DNA from: Breznakia pachnodae
GTDB lineage: Bacteria; Bacillota_I; Bacilli_A; Erysipelotrichales; Erysipelotrichaceae
DNA: 64,000 bases
Assembly (NCBI RefSeq): GCF_030814225.1
Contig: NZ_JAUSUR010000003.1
Coordinates: forward strand, 124,001 to 188,000
Direction: 5' to 3'
Shown: piece after piece, positions 1-9,969 of the stretch
Position numbering within the stretch: the first letter of the stretch is position 1
How the letters are laid out: each line of letters starts with the position of its first letter
Program-made: the position numbers and the translations under genes
Notes under the pieces: model-generated
What the model saw: the letters and a program-made list of their open reading frames with translations, nothing else
Databases searched by the model: none
What the model was told of the DNA's origin: nothing

Positions 1-94
1 CGCTGTCAATGTTTGGCGCTGCCATTAATTCTGTTGGACGAATTACATCTTTCAAAACATAGCTAGCTTGGTATATTTTATCTAATGTAAGCAT
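1..94 (-). CDS. ilvA: Threonine ammonia-lyase, N-terminal fragment (runs off the left edge)
   Basis: The minus strand reads ATG at 94 to the window edge: 31 codons beginning MLTLDKIYQASYVLKDVIRP. This matches the usual start of biosynthetic/catabolic threonine dehydratases (PLP enzymes converting threonine to 2-oxobutanoate, the first step to isoleucine). A ribosome binding site (AAAGGAG) lies 6 bases upstream of the ATG. The gene diverges from the DUF815 ATPase at 150. It supplies the substrate used by the ilvBNCD products encoded 10 kb away but is not part of that operon. Too short for domain analysis; the call rests on the N-terminal sequence alone. Confidence 0.72.
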   Translation of the reverse strand, partial: MLTLDKIYQASYVLKDVIRPTELMAAPNIDS

Positions 95-149
95 AGTAAA
101 CTCCTTTATTTAATGATACAATTATACCATAATTAAGGTGGTGGAAAAG

Positions 150-1343
150 ATGAAGTTTAAAGAAATGCAGAAGAAGTTAAATTCTTTAACAATCTTTCGA
201 AGTTTGTTGGATGAAGAGGTTGTAATTAAGCTTAGAAAGCTGTTGGATTGTGATACTCAAGACGTAACAAACTTTATAAATATTTACTGTGATTTCACAG
301 CAGAACTATATCAATATGATACAAATTTAAGTCGTTATTTTTATCGTTATGTTATGAATAGCGAAAACATATTTATTCAAAAAGTAGCTGAAGGAAAACG
401 AATAGATCAAGTTTTGGAACAGGCACTTTTATATGAGTTATCAATTATTCAGGATGTAAGTAAGATTACATCCAAAGAAATTCGTTTTGATGTTCCTTAT
501 CATGGGTTTCTGCCAAAGTGGAAAAATAAAAACTATCGTTTTCGCAAAGAATATCTGGAGAAACTGGAAAAACTTCCAGTTGAAGGATATGGAGTATTTG
601 CGAAATACCATGTTTTCACAATGATGGATCAGGGATTAGTACCAGTGAAACATCCAGACCCTCAACAGTTAACTGATTTAATTGGGTATGAACGTGAACG
701 TGAGATGGTAGTTAAGAATACAGAAGCATTCTTAAATGGAATGAAAGCAAGCAATGCCCTTTTATATGGGGATGCAGGAACTGGAAAAAGTTCTACTGTA
801 AAAGCAATTGCAAACAAATATAAAGACCAAGGTTTACGATTAGTAGAAATAAAAAAACATCAACTATTTCATTTGCCTGAATTAATTGATGAGTTAGCTC
901 GTAATCCGTTAAAATTTATTATCTTTATTGATGACTTAAGTTTTAGTGGTAATGATGATAACTTTGTTGCTCTTAAAACAATTCTTGAAGGTGGTGTAAG
1001 TGGTAATACCAAAAATATTATTATTTATGCAACAACCAACCGCCGTCACTTTGTGAAGGAAAGTATGAAAGATCGTAATAGTGATGAACTATTTACGAAT
1101 GATTCAATACAGGAAACAATGAGTCTAGCTGCCAGATTTGGTTTAACAATTACCTTTCAAAAACCAGGGAAAGATTTGTTCTTGGAAATCGTAGAGTCAT
1201 TAGCGAAAGAACAAGATTTATCACTTCAAGGTGATGAGTTAATCAAACAGGCAGAAGCGTTTGCACTTCGCAACAATGGAAGAAGTCCAAGAACAGCCAA
1301 ACAGTTTGTAGAATTAGAGAAAATCAAAGAAACAGTAGAATAA
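150..1343 (+). CDS. DUF815-family P-loop ATPase
   Basis: About 397 residues. An N-terminal helical region of about 170 residues precedes an AAA+-like ATPase domain. The Walker A motif GDAGTGKS is at about residues 207-214 and the Walker B motif IIFIDDLSF about 55 residues later, followed by a sensor-1-like TTNRR segment. This is the architecture of the DUF815 family, whose molecular function is not established. The frame is open back to a GTG at 138, but the ATG at 150 is preceded by AAGGTGG at 136-142 with correct spacing and is the likelier start. The gene is monocistronic and divergent from ilvA. Confidence 0.85.
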   Translation: MKFKEMQKKLNSLTIFRSLLDEEVVIKLRKLLDCDTQDVTNFINIYCDFTAELYQYDTNLSRYFYRYVMNSENIFIQKVAEGKRIDQVLEQALLYELSIIQDVSKITSKEIRFDVPYHGFLPKWKNKNYRFRKEYLEKLEKLPVEGYGVFAKYHVFTMMDQGLVPVKHPDPQQLTDLIGYEREREMVVKNTEAFLNGMKASNALLYGDAGTGKSSTVKAIANKYKDQGLRLVEIKKHQLFHLPELIDELARNPLKFIIFIDDLSFSGNDDNFVALKTILEGGVSGNTKNIIIYATTNRRHFVKESMKDRNSDELFTNDSIQETMSLAARFGLTITFQKPGKDLFLEIVESLAKEQDLSLQGDELIKQAEAFALRNNGRSPRTAKQFVELEKIKETVE

Positions 1344-1380
1344 ACATTAGATACATGGAAACGTGTATCTTTTTCTATCT

Positions 1381-2892
1381 TTATATTAATTCAGTTAGGT
1401 TTTCTTTTGCAGTATCATTGACTTCAATACTGATGGTTTGTTTTGTTAAATGATATAATTCACTGTTGAATTCTTTTAATGGCAAACCAGTACTTACAGA
1501 CCATCTTTTCATTGCTCGAGCCGCCATGTTTCGATGCGATACAACAGGAGATTGTAAAGCAGCCTTTATAAGGTTTACCCCTTTGTTTGGGTAAGCTCCT
1601 AACTCTTGGATAATAGACGTTAAAGACATATATAAAGAATGATTGTCACCAAAGCCTAATGAGTCCCCCATCCCTGTAGCAATTAATGTGAGATCAATAC
1701 TGTTCTCATATAAATCGAGGATTTCATCAATCAAAATTTTATGTTTAAAGAAGTACCATGTATATGAAGAATATTTTAGATAGTTACTTTTAAGTAGTTT
1801 GAATAATTCATCAGCAATATCAATATTCATCTTATTAGCAATATAAACAGCAATCCAAATATGATAATTATCATTTTCATTTAAACTGTTTATTACGATT
1901 CTCTCTAGAGGGAGTTGTTCAATTTGGGTTTTGATTGAGTTTATTATAGTAATGGCAATCTCATTTTCTTCATGATTTTCAACAAGATATTCTTCAACAT
2001 CGGTTAAAAATTTGATTTGTGTACAATCAACAAGTTTATCTTTTATCTGATTATAGAAGTTGCTTAATAATTCAACAGGATGTTCCATATCTGAAATTCC
2101 AGCACATGGTGCACCATCTTCGTTGATTAGTGCAAAAATTATTGTTTGTAATCCCACCAATTCTTCTTGTGATAGGTGCTCTTTTTGTACATACTCATAA
2201 ATATTAATTTTTTGTGCACATTCATAAGATAAGTATCCATCCATTACTGCATTAGAACACCCTTCACTAGCTAACCAATATTTCATCTCATCATTTGTAA
2301 CTTTTAAGTTCTCTACTGCATTTATTTTCCCCCAACCGTGTGTCTTTTTCGCAATATCAAAAATCCAGTCATTTCCATCTGGGAATTTCTTGAAAATGTA
2401 GATTACATAATTTGTGAATGATTCATACAAAGCTATCAGTTTCAATGGTTCTATTAATCTATCACCAAAATTTTCAAAAGAACCTAAAACAATCAAACCG
2501 GCTTTTACAACTTCAGGATTTGATGAACTTAGAATACATTCAGATGCGAACGCGTATCCATGATCTCCATCCAAAGTGGAACGGTTCTCGAATATATCAT
2601 TATAAAGTGTATTATTAGCATCATAAAGAACATCAATAGATTCTTCACTAAGTTGTTTAACTAATATAGATATTTCTTTATCATTAGCCATTAGATATTT
2701 CATTACACAACTGGTCTTTTCGGCAGGTTTATTAGAAATTCCTAATATATTTTCTTTTGCCCCAGCTACGAAAGAGAGTTCATTGGGTTTGCGTTGTTCC
2801 TTTTTTATAAGTTCAAAAGTATAATCCAATTTTCCTTCAGAATTTAGACTATGCTTAATTTGATTAAGTATAGATGGTATTATATCTGTCAT
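1381..2892 (-). CDS. Uncharacterised protein, probably alpha-helical repeat (HEAT-like)
   Basis: About 503 residues, acidic, without signal peptide or membrane segment, so probably cytoplasmic. I do not recognise a catalytic motif. The sequence is rich in amphipathic helices, and the C-terminal part (SHRNMAARAMKRWS and similar) looks like HEAT-type pairs. The frame is open to an ATG at 2919, but the ATG at 2892 (MTDIIPSIL) has a GAGG site 7 bases upstream, so I place the start there. It lies between a convergent ATPase gene and a GNAT gene on the same strand that ends in its own terminator, so it is probably transcribed alone. Function unknown. Confidence 0.6.
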   Translation of the reverse strand: MTDIIPSILNQIKHSLNSEGKLDYTFELIKKEQRKPNELSFVAGAKENILGISNKPAEKTSCVMKYLMANDKEISILVKQLSEESIDVLYDANNTLYNDIFENRSTLDGDHGYAFASECILSSSNPEVVKAGLIVLGSFENFGDRLIEPLKLIALYESFTNYVIYIFKKFPDGNDWIFDIAKKTHGWGKINAVENLKVTNDEMKYWLASEGCSNAVMDGYLSYECAQKINIYEYVQKEHLSQEELVGLQTIIFALINEDGAPCAGISDMEHPVELLSNFYNQIKDKLVDCTQIKFLTDVEEYLVENHEENEIAITIINSIKTQIEQLPLERIVINSLNENDNYHIWIAVYIANKMNIDIADELFKLLKSNYLKYSSYTWYFFKHKILIDEILDLYENSIDLTLIATGMGDSLGFGDNHSLYMSLTSIIQELGAYPNKGVNLIKAALQSPVVSHRNMAARAMKRWSVSTGLPLKEFNSELYHLTKQTISIEVNDTAKENLTELI

Positions 2893-2940
2893 AAAGTTTC
2901 CTCGTTTCTTTTCATTCATTTTAGCATATAACTAACGAAT

Positions 2941-2975
2941 AATAAAAAGGGTAGTGACGCTCATCACTACCCTTA
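2941..2975 (-). terminator. Rho-independent terminator of the GNAT gene
   Basis: A perfect 11-bp stem (2947-2957 with 2964-2974, core GGGTAGTGA) and a 6-base loop are followed on the minus strand by a run of T residues. It sits directly after the GNAT stop codon. Confidence 0.85.
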
Positions 2976-2979
2976 AAAC

Positions 2980-3519
2980 TTAAGTATTCATCCATTCATC
3001 ACGAAGTACACCATAACCAACTGAGTCATAATAGACTCCATTGTAATAACGTACTTTACGAATCTGTTTTTCTAAAGTAAAACCAAGATGTTCACCAATC
3101 TTCATCATACCTGGATTACCAGACCATGTAGTATATCCTACACGCTGAATTTCAGGGTATTGATTAAACAACATTGTTGTGTATTGTTTAATACTAATTG
3201 TTCCAATGGATCTACCCCAATAATTATCATCATAGATGATAATACCCATTTCTAACCAACGAGTATCTCTGTTTTCCCAATAATGAGAAACTTGTCCAAC
3301 CAAGATGTCATTATAATAAATGCCAAGACGATGATCAGATTCCAGACTTTTCTTATTATCAATCAGAAACTGATCATAGCTGACAGCTTTGTATTCATTA
3401 AAATATGGGGCATTGAAATGTACCCAAGAGTAATCCTCTTCTTTTTCACTTATCTCCCACAAACGTTTATAGTCGCTTGAAGGAACTTGCTTTAATACTA
3501 TTTTATTGTTTACGTTCAT
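2980..3519 (-). CDS. GNAT-family N-acetyltransferase (RimJ/RimL-like)
   Basis: About 179 residues with the GNAT fold pattern: an N-terminal strand/helix, a central MGIIIYDDNYWGRSIGT segment that resembles the acetyl-CoA pyrophosphate loop, and a C-terminal GFTLEKQIRKVRYYNG strand typical of the RimJ/RimL subgroup. Such enzymes acetylate protein N-termini, small amines or antibiotics; the substrate cannot be told from sequence. The frame is open to 3573, but the ATG at 3519 (MNVNNKIVL) follows a TAGGAGG site 6 bases away and is chosen. It is followed by a strong terminator. Confidence 0.85.
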   Translation of the reverse strand: MNVNNKIVLKQVPSSDYKRLWEISEKEEDYSWVHFNAPYFNEYKAVSYDQFLIDNKKSLESDHRLGIYYNDILVGQVSHYWENRDTRWLEMGIIIYDDNYWGRSIGTISIKQYTTMLFNQYPEIQRVGYTTWSGNPGMMKIGEHLGFTLEKQIRKVRYYNGVYYDSVGYGVLRDEWMNT

Positions 3520-3659
3520 AAATCCTCCTAATAAATAGTGAAGGGTTATTTTATGTACGCCCTCCTCATACAACTAGTTAACTGTTTCATGTAAATTCTC
3601 CTCTCTGTTTCTATATTTAGTATAGTTTATTAAGCAGAATATATCAAACAACTGTTGTC

Positions 3660-4277
3660 TTATCGGATAAAGTTTGTTCCTCTTTTCTTATTTACTGGTG
3701 TATCAATTCCATTTGCTTTTCCAACTTCAATACACTTTAGTAACCAAGCCATATTTTTACCTAATGCGTACATAACATCCATACCTTCTTCATCTTGAAG
3801 AACCTCTTCTGGAGTATGACCATGTACTTGATTCCAGTATGTAGATGATACAACTGGCATTTCATTGATAGTGAAATACTTATTAATTACATCCAATGAA
3901 CTTGATGTACCAGCTCTACGTGCACTTACAACACTTGATGCAGGTTTGTGTTTGAATTCCTTTCCACCAGCATAGAATACACGACTAAGTACATTTAATA
4001 GTTTTCCTGTAGGATGTGAATAGTGAACTGCACTACCAAAGATAAATCCATCACATTCTTTTGCTTTCTCGATGATTTCATTCACAACATCATTAAATAC
4101 ACATAACCCAGTTGTTTTACACTTTCCACAGGCAATACAATCTTGAATTGGTTTTGCCCCTAAGCTCATAATCTCTGTTTCTATATTTTCTTCATGTAAT
4201 GCTCCTGCAATATGATCAAGTGCAGTATACGTACATCCTTTTGGATGTGGACTCCCATTAACTAATAATACTTTCAT
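3660..4277 (-). CDS. Flavodoxin-fold NAD(P)H-dependent FMN reductase / iron-sulfur flavoprotein-like
   Basis: About 205 residues. MKVLLVNGSPHPKGCTYTAL is the FMN phosphate-binding loop of the flavodoxin-like reductase family. A cysteine cluster CIACGKCKTTGLC at about residues 46-58 resembles the Fe-S or redox cysteine motif of the iron-sulfur flavoprotein subgroup. It probably transfers electrons from NAD(P)H to an unknown acceptor in the cytoplasm. The start at 4277 (AAAGGAG site upstream) is preferred to the open-frame start at 4343. It is the last gene of a four-gene run with yjbQ, a thiamine-binding protein and a methyltransferase. Confidence 0.82.
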   Translation of the reverse strand: MKVLLVNGSPHPKGCTYTALDHIAGALHEENIETEIMSLGAKPIQDCIACGKCKTTGLCVFNDVVNEIIEKAKECDGFIFGSAVHYSHPTGKLLNVLSRVFYAGGKEFKHKPASSVVSARRAGTSSSLDVINKYFTINEMPVVSSTYWNQVHGHTPEEVLQDEEGMDVMYALGKNMAWLLKCIEVGKANGIDTPVNKKRGTNFIR

Positions 4278-4287
4278 TGTGTCTCCT

Positions 4288-4686
4288 TTACTCACCAATG
4301 ACTTTGATGTAATAATTTCTTCTTCTAGGTCCATCGAATTCACAGAAATAGATTCCCTGCCAAATACCTAAGACCAATCTTCCATCTTCAATAATAATAG
4401 TTTTCTCACAACCCATAGCACTGCATTTTAAGTGAGCAGCACTATTACCTTCCATGTGACGAAATTCTTCGCGATCAGGGAAAGTTTTGTCTAATGCATA
4501 AAGCATATCATGAACAACATCAGGATCAGCATTCTCATTCACAGTGATTCCTGCTGTTGTGTGAGGACAAAATACAACACAGATACCTGATGTGACTCCA
4601 CTCATGGAAACCGCATCAGAAACCTTTTTTGTGATGTTATAGAAGCCTTCATTATCAGTAGATAGTTCTTGTTTTACAACTCTCAT
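4288..4686 (-). CDS. yjbQ: YjbQ family protein (secondary thiamine-phosphate synthase family, UPF0047)
   Basis: 132 residues, the full length of the family. Diagnostic segments are FCPHTTAGITVNENADPDV and the AAHLK plus LGIWQGIYFCEFDGPR stretch with conserved His, Glu and Arg residues. Members of this family complement loss of thiamine-phosphate synthase weakly, hence the family name; the physiological reaction is unsettled. It lies 18 bases after a thiamine-binding protein gene, which supports a thiamine connection, and 10 bases before the FMN reductase. Confidence 0.88.
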   Translation of the reverse strand: MRVVKQELSTDNEGFYNITKKVSDAVSMSGVTSGICVVFCPHTTAGITVNENADPDVVHDMLYALDKTFPDREEFRHMEGNSAAHLKCSAMGCEKTIIIEDGRLVLGIWQGIYFCEFDGPRRRNYYIKVIGE

Positions 4687-4704
4687 AATAATTCCTTTCT
4701 AAGT

Positions 4705-4968
4705 TTATATCTCACAACCACAGGTGTTAGAAATAACTACACACATTGTGAAATTACTTGTTGTTTTATCTGTGATAGTTTGTAAGGTTTTATATACAAG
4801 TGAAGATGACCCTTTCATAATAGTAGACATATCATTAATTGTATAATCTAAATTACTGCTTTGGATAATTTCTAAAACCTGATCAATATCATCTATGTAA
4901 TCTTCTTTTCCTAATGGATAGAAACTTAACTGACAAGATATTAATTTTTCTTTTTGAATTTCACGCAT
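4705..4968 (-). CDS. YkoF-like / MTH1187-family thiamine-binding protein
   Basis: 87 residues with a ferredoxin-like beta-alpha-beta pattern (ISCQLSFYPLG, then a helix, then LDYTINDMSTIMKG). This matches the small thiamine-binding family related to YkoF and MTH1187; these proteins bind thiamine or hydroxymethylpyrimidine and have no known catalysis. The start overlaps the 3' end of the methyltransferase gene by 28 bases in a different frame. The start is supported by an AAAGGAGGG site upstream of the ATG. The next gene is yjbQ, so a thiamine role is probable. Confidence 0.78.
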   Translation of the reverse strand: MREIQKEKLISCQLSFYPLGKEDYIDDIDQVLEIIQSSNLDYTINDMSTIMKGSSSLVYKTLQTITDKTTSNFTMCVVISNTCGCEI

Positions 4969-5624
4969 ACAAACCCTCCTTTATCTTCTTTCTTTTTATA
5001 CTCTGCTTCATGTTGTTTATCATATTCCTCTTCGTTTAAAGTAGGAGAAAGATACAAGCATTCTTTAAAGTCTACAACTTGATTGTTATCTAGATTCTTC
5101 AAATCTTCTAATGATAAGAAGGTAGCTTTGGCATATGCTGTATCTTTGCATATATCACTTGTATAAAGCTGATACCATGAGCCACCCTTTTGAATCGTTC
5201 CAATAATAATCGAACCATTTGGCTTTAATAAGCGTTGCATTTCCTTATAGATAAGATCTGGATAAGGCATAAATTCAAATGCAGTAACAGAAATAATACA
5301 GTCAAAACTTTCATCTTCAAAACTAGTATTCTCTGCATTCATTTCGATAAACTGAATCTTCTCATCTTGTTGTTTTGCTTTTGCATGTTTCAACATATTA
5401 CCAGCAATATCAATTCCAACACAACTATATCCCATATCTGCAAATTTATAAGTAAAGTTACCTGTACCGCAACCAACATCTAACATCATTGCATTTTCTG
5501 GTAAATCAAGAAGGGAAAAGATTGCTTCACTTTCAAGTTCGTCAACAAACTTACCCATCTTCGTCTCATACCATGTATCATAATCTTCTGAAAACTGATT
5601 AAAAATCGTATTATTGTTTTTCAT
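4941..5624 (-). CDS. Class I SAM-dependent methyltransferase
   Basis: 227 residues. Motif I MLDVGCGTGNFTYKF at about residues 47-61, an acidic loop at VGIDIAG, and the later FDCIISVTAFEFMPYPD post-motif are standard for Methyltransf_11/25-type Rossmann methyltransferases. Substrate unknown; the UbiE/BioC-like spacing suggests a small molecule. The ATG lies 10 bases after the reconstructed sbcC stop at 5635, so it may be transcribed with sbcDC, and it overlaps the thiamine-binding protein gene. A GGGAGAG site is upstream. Confidence 0.85.
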   Translation of the reverse strand: MKNNNTIFNQFSEDYDTWYETKMGKFVDELESEAIFSLLDLPENAMMLDVGCGTGNFTYKFADMGYSCVGIDIAGNMLKHAKAKQQDEKIQFIEMNAENTSFEDESFDCIISVTAFEFMPYPDLIYKEMQRLLKPNGSIIIGTIQKGGSWYQLYTSDICKDTAYAKATFLSLEDLKNLDNNQVVDFKECLYLSPTLNEEEYDKQHEAEYKKKEDKGGFVCVKFKKKN

Positions 5625-5634
5625 TTTCTCTCCC

Positions 5635-8600
5635 TTATGTTTCTATTGTAACTGTACTACCTTGCTGACTTCTGCTTACCACAATCTTTTGATCAATTTG
5701 TGCTTTTAATTCTTCCACATGGGAGATAATACCGACCATGCGATGACTGTCAGCCAGTCTTCCAAGAATTTCCATTGCTTTATCAAGAGAGTCACTGTCT
5801 AATGAGCCAAATCCTTCATCAATGAATACAGTGTCTATCTTAATTCCACCAGCAATATTCTGTATAACATCACTAAACCCAAGGCCAGAGAAAGTGCTGC
5901 CTTGAATGATTCTCCTCCTGAGAGCGAGCGAACATCACGACGTTTTCCTGACCATTCATCCAGTACTTCCAGATCCAATCCACTTACACTTCTTAGATTT
6001 ACTGGATCCTCTTTTCTAAGTAATGAATATCGCTCATCACTCATAATAGAAAAGTGTTTGTTTGCTTCGCTAAGTACATAATCGAAATAAGTAGCCTGAA
6101 CAAATAACTCAAAAGTGATTCGCTGTTTCTGACTCAGATTACCATTGGCAGTATCTGCCAGAGGTTTTAAGCTTTGTAAGGTTTGTTCAAGTTCGCTGTT
6201 TTGCTTACGAATCATTTGAATATCATTCAGTACTTCTTGATTTGTTTTGATGAAATGAGAATGATGATCAATTTGTTCATCTAACTCACTCTCTTTTAAT
6301 TTCTCAACTTGAATCATATCTTCTAAACTTGTCAGATCAATCATCGATTTATCTTTGGTAGCTTCCTCTAAACGAGTGATTGCTTCATTATTTCTGGATT
6401 GATTATTCAAAAATTTATTTACTTCATCCTGATAACTATCTATCTGAGTTTCACTTAACCGATAAGGAGTTATATCAATATCTTTAAATGAAGCTAATTC
6501 ATTTTTCAATTTGGTTTGCTCTTCAGCTAATAAATTTATATTCTCCTGAATCGACTTATTATTGGTTTGTAAGATAGTAGAGTCTTTAGTGATAGAATCT
6601 TCAATAGCTTTTATCTGATTACTAATATCTTCTTTTTTCTTTTCATATTCTTGAATCTGCATTTCCATCTTTTTCAATTCTTGTACTGCAATATCTTTTG
6701 AATCATAAGCAAGTGCTTCCTTTTGGTTCTTTGCAGTCGTTTGAAGTGTAGTTACCTGTGTTGATAATTCCTGAACATTTCTTTCAGTATCTTTTAGGCC
6801 TGATTGAAGTGAAGTTACTTCATTATTAAGCATTACAAGTTCATTTCTTTTGGTATTTAGTAATTGTTCAATAGAAAGGGACTCTTTTATTTCTTGCTGT
6901 AACTGATTCAACTCGTTTATGGTTGTTTCTTTCTGTGTGTTAATTACATGTGTTAAATCAATGTAATTTGATAGTTCAATCGATAATGATAAAGAAGAAA
7001 GAAGTTCTTCACTTTTCTCTTTACGATTTTCTTGTCGTATATGCAGACTGTCGATTGATGATTGTATTGTTTCTCGCTTTTTGTTTAGATCCTCTTTTTG
7101 TTTTCTAAGTATTTCAACTGCATCAAGGGTAACGCTACTATCAATCAGTTTAGCAGGCTGTGGATGGTTTGTAGAACCGCATACCTTACAAGGTTCACCT
7201 TCAACCAGTTCCTCTGCCAATAGTCCTGCTTGTTGTTTAAAATAGATGGTTTCTGTGCTTGTTAATTCAGATGATTTTTGGTTGTATTGCTCCAGAACAT
7301 CTTTGATACTTAGTTGATATTCGCTTAATTGTTTCTCATCCTTATGATAATCTTCTATAAGAATAGAGAGCTGTTGTAATTGCGTTTGCGTAGTCTCCAG
7401 TTGTTTTAGCTGAGTTCTATTTTTCTCTATTGATAAAGATATCGATTCATTCTTTTTGATATAAATATCTGCATTTACAATCATTTCATTTTTACTTTGA
7501 ATTGTTTGTTCAATTTGTTTTTGTTGCTGTTGCTTATTAGCTAACGTTTTATTTACAGAATTAAGTTTTGATATTGTCTCATCATATGCAGTAAATTGAG
7601 GTAACGAATTTTCAATTGCTTTTACTTTATAGGATAATTCAGAGAAATCATTCTCTCTTTCATTTAATGTTGATAATTGTTCTTTGTAGTTATTCAACGA
7701 TGTGTTGTGATTACTAATTGAAATAGTAAGTTGCTTGTTTTGTTGTTCACTACTATTAATCATAGAAGTAATTCTTTGGATATTATCTTCAATTGGTTTG
7801 ATTTGTCGTAGTACAATTTTTGCGTTTGTAATCAACTGTTTCTTTTCTTCTATTTGAGGTAATTGTTCTTTTAATTGTAGTTGTAAGTTTTTCTCTTTTT
7901 CCAACTCTTCAAAATTTTTATTAATGCTAATTGCAGTTGCTTGCTGTTGATAGAGTTTTGCTAAGTTTGTCTGCAATATTTGTTTTTCTTTTAATTGTTC
8001 TTTGTTTTCTGTATTAAGTTCCTTAATGTATTGCTCTAATAAAATAACAAATTCTTCTACCTTGTAGGATTCCCCTTTTACATTTAAGAATGCTGGATAT
8101 AAGTCATGATTCTCATCAATTTTGACACGATCTTCATTGTCCAATATCTGTTGTGATTTTTGTGAATACTGACGTTGAACCTCTAGATACTGATCTCTAA
8201 GTTTCAGTTGTAGCTTTTCAAAGAAATGAGTAGAGAAAACTTTACGAAAGATTTCTACTCGATCACTACTAGAAGCAAATAAGAATTTTAGAAACTCTCC
8301 TTGGGCAATCATTGAGATTTGTTTAAACTGTTCTCTGCTTAATCCAAGTAAATCAACAATTGTTTCACTTACATCACTGCTTCCGCTTGCGATAACATCA
8401 TCAGCTTTTAAATAAGCATCTGCATTTTGTTTGGTAACACCATCACCACGTTTTGCTTTTCGCTCATATGCAGGATTACGACGTAATGTATAAATAGTGT
8501 CATTATGTTCAAAAACTAACTCTACATAAGTTTCAATATCGCTTTCAACAAAATCACTTCGAAGCATTTCACGTTTACGATTATCTCCACTTGCTTCGTT

Positions 8601-8756
8601 GTATAATGCAAAGCAGATAGCATCAAAGATGGTTGTTTTTCCTGAACCAGTTTCACCTGATATCAGAAACAATCCATTTTTGAAATTTTGAAAATCAATT
8701 GTAGTAAGGTCAGCGAAAGGACCAAATGCGCTCATTGTAAGGGTTAATGGTCTCAT
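5635..8756 (-). pseudogene. sbcC: Exonuclease subunit SbcC, interrupted by a one-base frameshift near its 3' end
   Basis: SbcC is the Rad50-like ATPase of the SbcCD nuclease, which cleaves hairpins and protein-blocked DNA ends. The main frame (8756 to 5835) gives Walker A GETGSGKTT at residues 34-42, long coiled coils around a zinc hook CKVCG at about residue 522, and the ABC signature LSGGESFKAA at about 945. It then runs out of frame. The minus-strand frame shifted by one base continues from about 5878 to a stop at 5635 with the expected ending: DVIQNIAGGIKID, Walker B VFIDEGFGSLD, and the H-loop GIISHVEEL. The break is at the GGG (CCC at 5878-5880), where one more G restores the gene. If real, Walker B is lost and the ATPase is dead; a base-calling error is equally possible. 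The start overlaps sbcD by ATGA. Confidence 0.88.
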
Positions 8757-9901
8757 AAATCCTCACCTGCTTTCTCGATTGTTTTGGTTAATATTTCTTG
8801 TTGTGATTTTGTTAGTTCACTGTTGTTTTGCCATTTATAAAACTTTTCAAATAATTCAATTGGTGTATGTTCATATATTTCCTGTTGTGATAATACAACT
8901 CGTTTCTGATTGTTATCACTACGACGATTCTTAAATGAAATCATCATTACATTCGGATAAATACTGCGTACCTTTCCAATCGCATCAATAATCTCTTCTT
9001 CATCAGTTAAGGTAACTGCTACATAATTATTTGATGGATAGTCACTTAAAGTTTTCTTATCAAGAATATCCTGAATGGTACTTTCAAACATAACCATATC
9101 ATGAAGAGGTTGCAGTTTAATGAACTCTAATTGAATATTTCCTTTTTCTTGATATTCAATAATTGTTAGAGATTTATCAATGTTTGCCTCAGAAAAAGAA
9201 TACTTAAGTGGGGAGCCACCATAGCGTATATATTTACTTCCCATTGCCTGTGGTTTGTGAATATGACCAAGTGCTACATAATCAAAATCTTTGAATACAT
9301 GGATATCAACATTATCAATTCCACCAAGGGTTTTGGTTTCTGATTCACTCAACTCAGGTTCTTTATTACTTGCAGTCACAAACTGATGGGCTAATAATAC
9401 ATTACGTTTATCTGTATCTACTTTATGAATGTTTAAAATTTCCTGTACAGCTGCTTCATAAGATGGTGCTTCAGTACCAAGAATATGATTCACATAAACT
9501 GGTTTCACAAATGGAAGTAAATGAAATACGATTTCTCCAAATTCATCTTCTAATGTTACGGTTTGGACATGTCCTATGTAACGGGCAGAGATATAAATAT
9601 TAGAATCTTTAAATATCTTTTGTCCAAAGTTTAACCGATCAGCTGAATCATGGTTACCTCCAATCATAAGAACTGGTAAATTTCTGGTATGTAATTCACT
9701 TAGAAAATTGTCCAATACTTTGACAGCTTCAATTGGTGGGATATTTCGATCATAAATATCACCACATAATAAAACACAGTCAATTTTCTGTTCATCAATG
9801 ACTTGTAGTGTTTGATTTAAAATATATTTCTGATCTTCCAACATGGAAAATTCATTTACTTTTTTTCCAATATGCAGATCACTCATGTGTAAAATTTTCA
9901 T
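8753..9901 (-). CDS. sbcD: Exonuclease subunit SbcD
   Basis: 382 residues, a normal length. The Mre11-type metallophosphoesterase motifs are present: SDLHIGK (D8, H10), CGDIYDR (G47-R52), GGNHDS (82-86) and GHIHKPQ further on. With SbcC it forms a Mn-dependent double-strand exonuclease and single-strand endonuclease. The stop codon overlaps the sbcC start by four bases, so the two are translationally coupled. A terminator separates it from ilvD upstream. Confidence 0.95.
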   Translation of the reverse strand: MKILHMSDLHIGKKVNEFSMLEDQKYILNQTLQVIDEQKIDCVLLCGDIYDRNIPPIEAVKVLDNFLSELHTRNLPVLMIGGNHDSADRLNFGQKIFKDSNIYISARYIGHVQTVTLEDEFGEIVFHLLPFVKPVYVNHILGTEAPSYEAAVQEILNIHKVDTDKRNVLLAHQFVTASNKEPELSESETKTLGGIDNVDIHVFKDFDYVALGHIHKPQAMGSKYIRYGGSPLKYSFSEANIDKSLTIIEYQEKGNIQLEFIKLQPLHDMVMFESTIQDILDKKTLSDYPSNNYVAVTLTDEEEIIDAIGKVRSIYPNVMMISFKNRRSDNNQKRVVLSQQEIYEHTPIELFEKFYKWQNNSELTKSQQEILTKTIEKAGEDL

Positions 9902-9913
9902 AATTCACCTCAT

Positions 9914-9957
9914 AAAAAAACATCAACGATACTATTATTATATCACTGATGTTTTTA
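9914..9957 (-). terminator. Terminator after ilvD
   Basis: Arms AAAAACATCA (ending 9925) and TGATGTTTTT (9947-9956) form a stem with a T run on the minus strand. It lies between the ilvD stop and the sbcD start and would end the ilv operon transcript. Confidence 0.65.
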
Positions 9958-9969
9958 ATTTATATTGGT

